From Kordia algicida (lineage in GTDB: Bacteria; Bacteroidota; Bacteroidia; Flavobacteriales; Flavobacteriaceae): a DNA stretch of 64,000 nucleotides. A model generated the notes under the pieces. That model was not told the origin of the DNA. It saw nothing but the letters and a program-made list of their open reading frames with translations, and did no database searches. The stretch lies in NCBI RefSeq assembly GCF_051013375.1, contig NZ_CP142125.1; one strand, given 5' to 3'. Made by a program: the position numbers and the translations under genes. This document shows positions 46,678-54,751 of this stretch, in pieces; positions within the stretch are counted from its first letter, which is position 1; the number at the start of each line of letters is the position of its first letter.

Positions 46678-47088
46678 TTAGCAATTCTCGTTGTAAGCAT
46701 CTTTTAAGTTCTCAGCAATCATTTCTGCTGGTCTTCCTTCAATATGATGACGTTCTAGCATGTGTACTAATTGTCCGTCTTTAAACAGTGCCATACTTGG
46801 AGAAGAAGGCGGAAAAGGAATCATATAACTTCTTGCTTTATCGGTAGCTTCTCTATCAACTCCTGCAAAAACAGTTACCAAATTATCTGGTTTCTTATCA
46901 TTATCTAAAGACATTCTTGCGCCAGGTCTTGCGTTGGCTGCTGCACAACCACAAACAGAGTTTACAACGACAAGTGTTGTTCCTTCTTTAGCCAAAGCGT
47001 TATCAACAGCTTCTACCGTATGTAATTCTTCAAAACCAACTGCGGTTAAATCTGCGCGCATTGGCTTTACCAATTCTGGTGGATACAT
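46678..47088 (-). CDS. Bacilliredoxin, BrxA/BrxB family
   Basis: 136 residues, the family length (about 140). It removes bacillithiol from thiols on oxidised proteins in Bacillus; the Bacteroidota homologue may use bacillithiol or a related thiol. The CGC motif is NSVCGCAAANARPGARM with Cys46 and Cys48. It is a single gene with a -7 box and its own terminator. Confidence 0.92.
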   Translation of the reverse strand: MYPPELVKPMRADLTAVGFEELHTVEAVDNALAKEGTTLVVVNSVCGCAAANARPGARMSLDNDKKPDNLVTVFAGVDREATDKARSYMIPFPPSSPSMALFKDGQLVHMLERHHIEGRPAEMIAENLKDAYNENC

Positions 47089-47120
47089 AATCTTTTAAAT
47101 TAAATTCATTAATAATTGTG

Positions 47121-47128
47121 CAAAGATA
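47121..47128 (-). promoter_or_regulatory. -7 promoter box for the bacilliredoxin gene
   Basis: TATCTTTG on the minus strand, about 33 bases before the ATG. The -33 element is not clear. Confidence 0.45.
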
Positions 47129-47247
47129 CGGATAATTCCTGTTGTACCCGAATTCATAAAAACAGTTTTTTTGTTAAAGAAAAGTAAAAGATTAGCGCTA
47201 ATTCTTAGAAATATGGTTGTCTTCAATATTTTTTTCTCGGGAAAATG

Positions 47248-47255
47248 TATCTTTG
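47248..47255 (+). promoter_or_regulatory. -7 promoter box for the TerB-DnaJ gene
   Basis: TATCTTTG on the plus strand, ending 25 bases before the ATG at 47281. Confidence 0.45.
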
Positions 47256-47280
47256 ATAAAAACAAACTGAAACTAAATAT

Positions 47281-48090
47281 ATGAGTGGATTTGCAAGCTG
47301 GATTGGAGGCGCGTTGGGTTGGACACTTGGTGGACCTATTGGTGCCGCCATCGGATTTGCCATTGGAGCAGCGGTTGACAAAGCAACGTCAAAAGGATTA
47401 TTACTTGAGCCACCAAAGCGTGGCAGTCAACAACGTCGCAAACGTGTAGATCCTGTATATGAAAAAAGAAGAAGGCGCAAAACAGTTAGAGAAAAACAAG
47501 CGCAAACCAAATCGGGAGATTTTGAAGTAAGCTTATTAGTGCTTTCTGCGATTGTCATGAAGGTAGATGGAGAAGTTTCTGAGTCTGAAAAAGATTTTGT
47601 ACGTAATTATTTTACCAAAATGTATGGAAAACAACGTGCAAATCATGCGTTTAAACTTTTTAACGGATTGCTAAAAAAAGAAGACATTTCTACACGTCAA
47701 ATATGTCAGCAAATTCAAATGTACATGGATCATTCGTCACGTTTGCAACTATTACACTATTTATTTGGTGTAACCAAAGCAGATGGACATGTTGATGAAA
47801 GTGAAGTAGACTTAATCGAAAAAATTGCAGGATATTTATACATCAACGATCGTGATTTTCAATCGATCAAAGCCATGTTTTATAATCCGGTAGACAGTGC
47901 GTATAAAATTCTAGAAATAGACAAATCGGCGACCAATAACGAAATCAAAAAAGCATATCGTAAAATGGCGAAGAAATTTCATCCTGACAAATTAGAACAC
48001 TTAGGAGAAGAACACATGAAAGGTGCTAACGAGAAGTTTCAAAAAGTACAAAAAGCTTACGAACAACTGCAAAAAGAACGCGGCTTTTAG
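47281..48090 (+). CDS. TerB-DnaJ domain protein, DjlA-like co-chaperone
   Basis: 269 residues. An N-terminal Gly/Ala-rich hydrophobic segment (about 5-33) probably inserts in the membrane. A basic linker of about 45-78 follows, then a TerB-like helical domain (about 80-195, with VMKVDGEVSESEKDFVRNYF and KADGHVDESEVDLI) and a J domain (about 206-269) with the HPD motif at 234-236 in KKFHPDK. It would recruit DnaK to the membrane, as DjlA does. Its neighbours give no more detail. Confidence 0.9.
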   Translation: MSGFASWIGGALGWTLGGPIGAAIGFAIGAAVDKATSKGLLLEPPKRGSQQRRKRVDPVYEKRRRRKTVREKQAQTKSGDFEVSLLVLSAIVMKVDGEVSESEKDFVRNYFTKMYGKQRANHAFKLFNGLLKKEDISTRQICQQIQMYMDHSSRLQLLHYLFGVTKADGHVDESEVDLIEKIAGYLYINDRDFQSIKAMFYNPVDSAYKILEIDKSATNNEIKKAYRKMAKKFHPDKLEHLGEEHMKGANEKFQKVQKAYEQLQKERGF

Positions 48091-48152
48091 AATAAATTAA
48101 TAAAATGTAAGTTTAAACATTTAACCCCAAACCTTAAATACCTACACCATCA

Positions 48153-48734
48153 ATGAACGAATTCTGGATATACTTTAAATTAGGACTTAATCACGTATTA
48201 GATCTTAACGGATACGATCATATATTATTCTTAATTGTTCTTACAGTTGCATACACATTCAAAGACTGGAAACGAGTTTTTTGGCTCGTAACTATTTTTA
48301 CTGTCGGACATACCATTTCACTAACGCTATCAACATACGGAGTCATTTCTGTAAAGGCAAATTTAGCCGAATTATTAGTTTATATTACCATTTTAGCAAC
48401 TGCATTATTCAACATATTTACAGCAGGGAAAAATATCAATAAAACAAAATTGGTTATTCTATTAGTGGCAGCTTTATTCTTCGGACTAATTCACGGTTTG
48501 GCGTTTTCAAACTATTTCAAGCAAATTACAAGCGGATTAGATAGTAAACTTCTGCCAATGTTAGAATTCGCTTTAGGCGTAGAAGCTGGGCAAATCATTG
48601 TGGTTTTAGTCATGTTGGTACTTTCATTTGTGTTTCAAACCGTATTTCGATTCTCTAAAAGAGATTGGGTTATGGTCATTTCGGCAATTGTATTAGGAAT
48701 TGCCATTCACATTGTAGATGCAAACTTCTTGTAG
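48153..48734 (+). CDS. HupE/UreJ-family membrane protein
   Basis: 193 residues with about six hydrophobic helices. The N-terminal signature GLNHVLDLNGYDHILFLIVL, with His and Asp, followed by TIFTVGHTISLTL, is that of the HupE/UreJ_2 family, proposed to carry nickel or other metals. No hydrogenase or urease genes are near, so nickel transport is not supported here. Confidence 0.85.
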   Translation: MNEFWIYFKLGLNHVLDLNGYDHILFLIVLTVAYTFKDWKRVFWLVTIFTVGHTISLTLSTYGVISVKANLAELLVYITILATALFNIFTAGKNINKTKLVILLVAALFFGLIHGLAFSNYFKQITSGLDSKLLPMLEFALGVEAGQIIVVLVMLVLSFVFQTVFRFSKRDWVMVISAIVLGIAIHIVDANFL

Positions 48735-48868
48735 AAACCTATAATTTTGGTAAAAAATTAACAACAAAGCTGTTGTGAATCCATAAGAAACCTAATATCT
48801 TCGTTACATAAGCAAAGAAGCGACTATTATAGTTGCTTTTTTTTGCTTTAAAAAGGTTAAATTTACAC

Positions 48869-49303
48869 ATGCCAAAACAAAAACAAGCAAAATACGATCA
48901 CGCCTATTTACGAATGGCAAAAGAATGGGGAAAACTCTCTTATTGCAAACGAAAACAAGTCGGCGCGATTATTGTAAAAGATAGAATGATTATCTCTGAT
49001 GGTTACAATGGAACGCCATCCGGATTTGAAAATTTCTGTGAAGATGAAGAAGGATATACAAAATGGTATGTGTTGCATGCAGAAGCAAATGCCATCTTAA
49101 AAGTAGCGGCTTCTACACAATCATGCGTTGGTGCAACGTTGTATATTACAATGTCGCCATGTAAAGAATGTAGCAAGCTCATTCATCAAGCTGGAATTAC
49201 AAGAGTAGTGTATGTAGATGCATACAAAGATGACTCAGGAATACAATTTTTACAAAGAGCAGGCGTTGAAGTAGAACACATTCCTGTATTACAAACCTCA
49301 TAA
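48869..49303 (+). CDS. dCMP deaminase / cytidine-deoxycytidylate deaminase family
   Basis: 144 residues from the ATG at 48869. The zinc site is HAEANAIL (His, with catalytic Glu) and SPCKECSK (two Cys). The sequence resembles ComEB/dCMP deaminases, which turn dCMP into dUMP for thymidylate. The S41 protease gene starts 12 bases after its stop. Confidence 0.9.
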   Translation: MPKQKQAKYDHAYLRMAKEWGKLSYCKRKQVGAIIVKDRMIISDGYNGTPSGFENFCEDEEGYTKWYVLHAEANAILKVAASTQSCVGATLYITMSPCKECSKLIHQAGITRVVYVDAYKDDSGIQFLQRAGVEVEHIPVLQTS

Positions 49304-49314
49304 ATAAAAGCATT

Positions 49315-50913
49315 TTGAATAAAACAACACAATACTTATTGCCCGTGATTATTGCAGCCGCTGTAGCCGCAGGCGTATTTATTGGTGGAAAATTAAACTT
49401 CAGTGCTACGCCCGAAACGTTATTTTCGTCAAACACAAGCAAAGACAAACTCAATCGGTTAATAGATTACATTGATTACGAATATGTTGATGAGGTAAAT
49501 GTTGACAGTATAGTAGATGTTACGGTGACAAACATTCTCGAAAATCTCGATCCGCATTCGATATATATTCCTTCGGAAGACGAAAAAAGAATTGCAGAAA
49601 ATATGCAAGGTGATTTCGTTGGTGTTGGAATTCGGTTTGATATGGTAAACGACACCTTAACCGTTGTTAGAACATTAGAAGGCGGACCAAGCGTTGCCGC
49701 AGGAATCAAAGCAGGCGATCGCATTTTAATGGCTGATAATGATACGTTGTACGGCAAGAAAATGCGCAACACGCAAATAATCTCCAAGCTAAAAGGTGCT
49801 GAAAATACGTTTGTAAATCTCAAAATATATCGCAAGCAAACCGATAAAATATTCAATATCAATTTACAAAGAGCCAAAGTGCCAATTCAAAGTGTTGTAG
49901 CACATTACATGCTTACAGACGATTTAGGATATATTAAAATCAATCGTTTTGCAGAAACTACGTATGATGAGTTTGTCGCAGCTATGAAAGCTTTGCAACA
50001 ACAAGGCGCAAAAAATTTGACGCTTGATTTACGGAACAATCCTGGTGGAATTTTAGATGTAACGCGCAGTATTGCAGATGAATTTTTAGAAGATGGCAAA
50101 CTGATTCTATTTACCAAAAACAAAAAAGGAGAAATTGACAAATACTACGCAACGGATGAAGGCGATTTTGAAGATGGCGAAATTTATGTCTTAATCAATG
50201 AAAAATCGGCTTCGGCAAGTGAAATCATTGCAGGCGCGTTGCAAGACAATGACAAAGGTGTTATTGTGGGAAGACGTTCGTTCGGAAAAGGATTGGTACA
50301 ACGTCCGATGCCTTTGGGCGATGGTTCTGTAGTACGATTGACGATTTCTAGGTATTACACACCAACAGGACGTTCCATTCAGCGTTCGTACAAAAATGGA
50401 AATAAAGATTATTTTGATGAATATTACGCACGATTCAAATCGGGAGAATTGAAATCTATTGATAGCATCAAGGTAGCAGATTCGCTAAAATTTGAAACGC
50501 CAAAAGGGAAAATCGTATATGGTGGCGGCGGAATTATTCCCGATGTGTTTGTACCACTTTCCAGCACACCAGAAGAAATATCACTCGAAAGAGGATTACG
50601 AGCCAAAATAGTAGGATATATCAATGATTTTGTATTCAATAAACTAGATGCCGACAGAGCAATGTACAGTAATATGAAGTTTAAAGAGTTTATGGACAAC
50701 TTTGAAGTAAGCGATGATTTACTTGAAGAATACACCAACTTTTTAAGCGACATGCGTGGACAGCGTATTTACATTGAAAAATATGCTACACAAATAAAAA
50801 GACACATCAAAGCGGTTTATATTGAGCAATTATTTGGCATCAATGGGTATCAGCAACAACTTAATGAAGGCGACGAGATGATTGCCAAAGTATTGGAATT
50901 ACAAGGGAAATAG
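49315..50913 (+). CDS. S41-family C-terminal processing peptidase with PDZ domain
   Basis: 532 residues. A signal-anchor hydrophobic helix (about 9-24) comes first, a PDZ domain spans about 95-180 (GVGIRFDMVNDTLTVVRTLEG), then the S41 catalytic domain (about 200-390). Catalytic Ser302 is in SASASEIIAGAL and the Lys325 partner is in RRSFGKGLVQ. The start is TTG at 49315: no in-frame ATG precedes the hydrophobic helix. It cleaves proteins at the C terminus in the periplasm. A C-terminal helical extension (about 440-532) is unassigned. Confidence 0.92.
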   Translation: MNKTTQYLLPVIIAAAVAAGVFIGGKLNFSATPETLFSSNTSKDKLNRLIDYIDYEYVDEVNVDSIVDVTVTNILENLDPHSIYIPSEDEKRIAENMQGDFVGVGIRFDMVNDTLTVVRTLEGGPSVAAGIKAGDRILMADNDTLYGKKMRNTQIISKLKGAENTFVNLKIYRKQTDKIFNINLQRAKVPIQSVVAHYMLTDDLGYIKINRFAETTYDEFVAAMKALQQQGAKNLTLDLRNNPGGILDVTRSIADEFLEDGKLILFTKNKKGEIDKYYATDEGDFEDGEIYVLINEKSASASEIIAGALQDNDKGVIVGRRSFGKGLVQRPMPLGDGSVVRLTISRYYTPTGRSIQRSYKNGNKDYFDEYYARFKSGELKSIDSIKVADSLKFETPKGKIVYGGGGIIPDVFVPLSSTPEEISLERGLRAKIVGYINDFVFNKLDADRAMYSNMKFKEFMDNFEVSDDLLEEYTNFLSDMRGQRIYIEKYATQIKRHIKAVYIEQLFGINGYQQQLNEGDEMIAKVLELQGK

Positions 50914-50945
50914 TTTTACTACATTTTTAAAAAAACCAAAGGTTA

Positions 50946-51146
50946 GAATCAAGAATCAAGAATCATGAGTCAAGAATCAGGATTTTTTCTAAGAATATTA
51001 TGTGCAAGAGAAAAAGTCTAAAAGCGTCCACCCTGAGCGAAGTAGAAGTGAAGCGGTCTAACATCTAACATCGCCAGCGATCCAACAGGCGAAGCCAAAT
51101 CTAAACAGGAAGTTTCTAAATCTTTGAATTGAGCGTAGCAAACCTA
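50946..51146 (-). repeat. Dispersed intergenic repeat fragments
   Basis: Between convergent genes lie reiterated AAGAATC words (50946-50983), whose layout recurs inverted at about 57505-57538. A CCCTGAGCGAAGT-type motif follows, then AATCTTTGAATTGAGCG (51119-51135), which matches in reverse the start of the repeats at 21.6 and 57.3 kb. The right edge reaches the stop codon of the flavoprotein gene (51144-51146). Confidence 0.6.
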
Positions 51147-51746
51147 AATTTTATCATGAACCTTCGTATGATTTCCATCATTCCAAAGTGTTAAAATATC
51201 GGTGGCAACTTGCGCACCACTTCCTGCAGCAATAGCAAATTGACTTCTCCAACCAGCAATAGTGCCACATGCGTACAAACCATCTTTTACCAAATGATCG
51301 TTATTTGCAAGGTAGATTCTATCTTTTTTGGCTGCAGCTCTTGGATGCGGCGCAATAAATTCATCCAAACCATCAATCGTCAACGGTTTTGCATAATTCA
51401 GTGCTAAGACAACTAACTTACTGTGATACGTATTCTTATTCGTAATAATTTGAAAATTTCCAGCTTCCCCAGAAACTTCCAAAACTTTCTCTTTCTCAAT
51501 TTGCGCTACATGCGGATACATGCGTTGTAAATGCAATTGTCCTTCTTGTAGAATAGCAGCTCCCGTTTTTCCTTCAGGCAAACCGAGCACATTATTAAAC
51601 AAGGCATTTTGTAAATGTGAAGTTTTTTGATGCAATATAATTCCGATCTTTTTCCCTTCGGCAAACGGTTTTTCTTTTGCAGAACCTAATACGAGCGCAC
51701 ATTGCATTCCAGAAACGCCACCACCAATTACCAATACATCAAACAT
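51144..51746 (-). CDS. Short NAD(P)/FAD-dependent oxidoreductase
   Basis: 200 residues. The FAD-binding Rossmann motif VIGGGVSGMQCAL is at residues 6-18, and the second FAD segment DGLYACGTIAGWRSQFAIAAGSGAQVA lies near the end. It resembles thioredoxin reductase without the inserted NADPH domain and without a CxxC redox pair, so it is not a standard thioredoxin reductase. Real length for that family is about 310. The partner and substrate are unknown. The small membrane gene upstream overlaps its start. Confidence 0.75.
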   Translation of the reverse strand: MFDVLVIGGGVSGMQCALVLGSAKEKPFAEGKKIGIILHQKTSHLQNALFNNVLGLPEGKTGAAILQEGQLHLQRMYPHVAQIEKEKVLEVSGEAGNFQIITNKNTYHSKLVVLALNYAKPLTIDGLDEFIAPHPRAAAKKDRIYLANNDHLVKDGLYACGTIAGWRSQFAIAAGSGAQVATDILTLWNDGNHTKVHDKI

Positions 51747-51952
51747 TACTTCTTATTATTATTTACTTTTTCCTCAATCTTTTTGGAAGTCATAAAAATT
51801 AATAAAATCAAAATGACACACAAAGAGGCTACAATACTAATAAGTGCAATAAGGCTGTCGCCATCTAATAAATTTTCAAAATCTAACTTGGTAGCATTGT
51901 AAATACAAAGTAAAGCGGCGATTGCCATGGCTACGTATGTGAATATCTTCAT
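51746..51952 (-). CDS. Small two-helix membrane protein
   Basis: 68 residues from the ATG at 51952. Two hydrophobic helices lie at about 4-20 and 33-55, with a Lys/Glu-rich end (KKIEEKVNNNKK). Its stop overlaps the start of the flavoprotein gene by one base, which suggests a shared transcript. No family recognised. Confidence 0.55.
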   Translation of the reverse strand: MKIFTYVAMAIAALLCIYNATKLDFENLLDGDSLIALISIVASLCVILILLIFMTSKKIEEKVNNNKK

Positions 51953-52034
51953 TTCCTTTTTTTTAAATAGGCAGTCAATACGCATAAAACACCAAGAAAA
52001 GCGTCAATGCGTACTGACTTTATGTATTGCAAAT

Positions 52035-52619
52035 TTACTCAAATATTTTTTGAATACCTGTAGTAAATATTTTAACAGCAATTGCCAACAAGATCACTCC
52101 GAATACTTTTCTTAAAATTCGGATTCCGTTTTGCCCAAGTAATCGTTCAATTTTAGCGGAAGCTTTCAACACAATGTACATAATAATCATGTTGATTAAA
52201 ATGGCAATAACAATGTTTAATGCATCAAATTCTGCACGAAGTGATAAAATAGATGTCAAACTTCCTGGTCCTGCCACCAATGGGAAGGCAATAGGAAATA
52301 CAGAGGCGTCACTCATCGCATTTTCTTCATCTTCCTTAAACAAAGTAATTCCCAAAATCATTTCAAGTGCTAGAAAAAATAACACGAAAGAACCTGCAAT
52401 GGCAAATTGATTTACGGTAATTCCAATAAGGCTCAACATGCTCTGCCCTATAAACAAAAATACCGTTAAAATTACACCAGCAATAATTGTGGCTTTTCCA
52501 GATTGAATATGTCCAGTTTTTCGACGTAAGTCAATGATAATAGGAATGTTGCCTATAATATCGATCACGGCAAAAAGTACCATACTTGCTGTTAAAATAT
52601 GTTTGAAATTTAACTCCAT
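52035..52619 (-). CDS. MarC-family membrane protein
   Basis: 194 residues with six hydrophobic helices. The N terminus (FAVIDIIGNIPIIIDLR) is characteristic of the MarC/UPF0056 group, once proposed as multiple-antibiotic-resistance or amino-acid transporters; the role is not known. A promoter with both -33 and -7 boxes lies upstream. Confidence 0.88.
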   Translation of the reverse strand: MELNFKHILTASMVLFAVIDIIGNIPIIIDLRRKTGHIQSGKATIIAGVILTVFLFIGQSMLSLIGITVNQFAIAGSFVLFFLALEMILGITLFKEDEENAMSDASVFPIAFPLVAGPGSLTSILSLRAEFDALNIVIAILINMIIMYIVLKASAKIERLLGQNGIRILRKVFGVILLAIAVKIFTTGIQKIFE

Positions 52620-52643
52620 TTTGATACAATTTTAAATTCGCGG

Positions 52644-52673
52644 CAAAAGTACAGTATTCGGCAAATTATCAAA
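52644..52673 (-). promoter_or_regulatory. Promoter with -33 and -7 boxes for the MarC-family gene
   Basis: Minus strand: TTTG (52670-52673), 18-base spacer, TACTTTTG (52644-52651). This fits the Bacteroidota TTTG/TAnnTTTG promoter well and is the best promoter seen in the window. Confidence 0.6.
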
Positions 52674-52766
52674 GCGAAAAGACATATTTTTTAGGTTAAA
52701 TTAAAGTGAATTTAAGAAGCTCAAAAAAATCGTACAACTAGCGGAATTAAAACATTAGAAAAAAAG

Positions 52767-52774
52767 TATATTTG
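52767..52774 (+). promoter_or_regulatory. -7 box directly before the DUF3109 gene
   Basis: TATATTTG matches TAnnTTTG and ends only 4 bases before the ATG at 52779, so the transcript may be almost leaderless. Confidence 0.5.
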
Positions 52775-52778
52775 CAGC

Positions 52779-53348
52779 ATGTTTCAACTAGGAAAAACCA
52801 TCGTTTCGGAAGACATTATCGAAAAGGATTTTGTTTGTAATCTTTCAGCTTGTAAAGGCGAATGTTGTGTAGCAGGTGATGCGGGTGCGCCACTTGAAGA
52901 AGAAGAAATCAAAATATTAGACGATATCTATGATACGGTGAAACCTTTTTTACGAAAAGAAGGAATTGAAGCTATCGAAAAACAAGGAACTTATATTGTT
53001 AGAGAAAATGGCGATTTGGAAACGCCTTTGGTAGAAGGCGCCGAATGTGCGTACGTTATTTTTGATGATAAAAATACTGCTTTGTGCGGCATTGAAGAAG
53101 CCTATAACAAAGGTTTGATCGATTGGAAAAAACCAATTTCTTGTCACTTATATCCAATTCGTGTGGAAGATTACAGCGAATTTGCCGCAGTAAACTATCA
53201 TAAGTGGCCTATTTGTGATGATGCCTGTACTTTAGGGAAAGAATTGCAAGTTCCGATTTATAAATTTGTCAAAGAAGCGCTCATCCGAAAATTTGGCGAA
53301 GATTGGTATCTCGAATTAGAGAAGACTGCACAAAAATTAGGTCGCTAA
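52779..53348 (+). CDS. DUF3109-family protein
   Basis: 189 residues with conserved Cys-rich segments (NLSACKGECCVAGDAGAP, GAECAYVIF, CGIEEAYNKG, SCHLYPIRV, WPICDDACTLG), typical of DUF3109. The Cys pattern resembles YkgJ-type zinc or iron-cluster binding proteins. The function is not known. It has its own -7 box. Confidence 0.9.
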   Translation: MFQLGKTIVSEDIIEKDFVCNLSACKGECCVAGDAGAPLEEEEIKILDDIYDTVKPFLRKEGIEAIEKQGTYIVRENGDLETPLVEGAECAYVIFDDKNTALCGIEEAYNKGLIDWKKPISCHLYPIRVEDYSEFAAVNYHKWPICDDACTLGKELQVPIYKFVKEALIRKFGEDWYLELEKTAQKLGR

Positions 53349-53512
53349 TTGTTAAAATTTCATTTTCTCATTTTTTTTTAAAACTTCACGTTTTATCGCT
53401 GTTACCAAAGAATTGATTGTTGTAACTTACTGATTTTCAATAAAAAATGCCATTTCTGAAAAATGTTAAAATGTAAGAAAAAACCGTAGTGTTGTTAAAA
53501 ACTCACGAACAT

Positions 53513-53521
53513 TGTGAATAA
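53513..53521 (-). promoter_or_regulatory. DnaA-box-like site upstream of nrdBA
   Basis: TGTGAATAA on the plus strand reads TTATTCACA on the minus strand, which fits the TTATNCACA DnaA-box consensus. It lies about 100 bases before nrdB. A lone box could occur by chance. Confidence 0.35.
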
Positions 53522-53619
53522 GTTAGGCTTTCATTTCCGCATTCATTTTCCAATCTTTGTTATTCCCAAATCAAACAATAGTCTTTTACCCAATTTCACA
53601 TTAAAAACTCGATAATTTT

Positions 53620-54600
53620 ATGTCATCAGCAATAGAACCCATCTTACAAGAAAACAAAGACAGATTTGTTATTTTTCCAATCAAACATGCAGATATTTGG
53701 GAATGGTATAAAAAATCTGAGGCTAGTTTTTGGACAGCTGAAGAAATTGACCTTCACCAAGATTTAACAGATTGGACTACAAAATTGAATGATGACGAAC
53801 GTTATTTTATCAAACATATTCTTGCCTTTTTTGCAGCATCAGACGGAATTGTAAATGAGAACTTAGCAGAAAACTTCGTAAATGAAGTACAATACTCGGA
53901 AGCAAAGTTTTTCTACGGATTCCAAATTATGATGGAAAACATTCATTCAGAAACATATTCATTATTAATTGATACGTATGTGAAAGATGAAGCAGAAAAA
54001 GATAAATTATTCAAGGCAATTGAAAATTTTCCTGCCATCAAAAAGAAAGCAGATTGGGCTTTACAATGGATTGAATCACCAAGTTTCGCTGAACGTTTAA
54101 TTGCGTTTGCCGCCGTAGAAGGTATTTTCTTTTCAGGTGCTTTCTGTTCAATTTATTGGTTGAAGAAAAGAGGAATTATGCCAGGATTAACGTTTTCTAA
54201 TGAGTTAATTTCTCGTGATGAAGGTGTACATTGTGATTTTGCAGTACACTTACACAATAATCACTTAGTAAATAAAGTTCCTAAAGAACGTATTCGTGCC
54301 ATCATTGTAGATGCATTAAATATTGAGCGCGAATTTATTACAGAATCTTTACCTGTAAGTCTTATTGGAATGAACGCTAAATTAATGACACAATACTTAG
54401 AGTTTGTTACCGACAGACTTTTACAAGAATTGGGTTGTGAAAAAGAGTATAATGTGTCAAATCCATTTGATTTTATGGATATGATTTCCCTTCAAGGTAA
54501 AACAAACTTCTTCGAAAAAAGAGTTTCTGAATATCAAAAAGCAGGTGTTCTTAACAAAGAAGAAGAAAAAGACAAATTTAGCTTCGACGCTGATTTCTAG
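53620..54600 (+). CDS. nrdB: Ribonucleoside-diphosphate reductase small subunit NrdB (class Ia)
   Basis: 326 residues. It holds the diiron-tyrosyl radical used by NrdA. The ligands and radical are visible at the E. coli spacing: Asp75, Glu106, His109 and Tyr113 (MMENIHSETYSL), and the second helix pair Glu and RDEGVH. The spacing of Asp75 to Glu106 (31) equals that of D84 to E115 in E. coli. It precedes nrdA by about 150 bases on the same strand; this nrdB-nrdA order is common in Bacteroidota. Confidence 0.97.
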   Translation: MSSAIEPILQENKDRFVIFPIKHADIWEWYKKSEASFWTAEEIDLHQDLTDWTTKLNDDERYFIKHILAFFAASDGIVNENLAENFVNEVQYSEAKFFYGFQIMMENIHSETYSLLIDTYVKDEAEKDKLFKAIENFPAIKKKADWALQWIESPSFAERLIAFAAVEGIFFSGAFCSIYWLKKRGIMPGLTFSNELISRDEGVHCDFAVHLHNNHLVNKVPKERIRAIIVDALNIEREFITESLPVSLIGMNAKLMTQYLEFVTDRLLQELGCEKEYNVSNPFDFMDMISLQGKTNFFEKRVSEYQKAGVLNKEEEKDKFSFDADF

Positions 54601-54751
54601 TTGAAAAACCCGAATGATTTTGGCTGATTACAGCTAAACTCAAAAAACATAATAAAATACCCTAAACACTGATTTTTTTGCCGAAAAATTGGTAAATAAA
54701 CTAACCCCTTTTCTGAACGAAAGTCAGAAGAATTAAAAAAGAGATGAGCAT

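Noticed and set aside
50940..50985. Reiterated AAGAATC words as a possible CRISPR array
   Set aside because: The units are 7-8 bases, imperfect and without spacers of regular length, and no cas gene is near.
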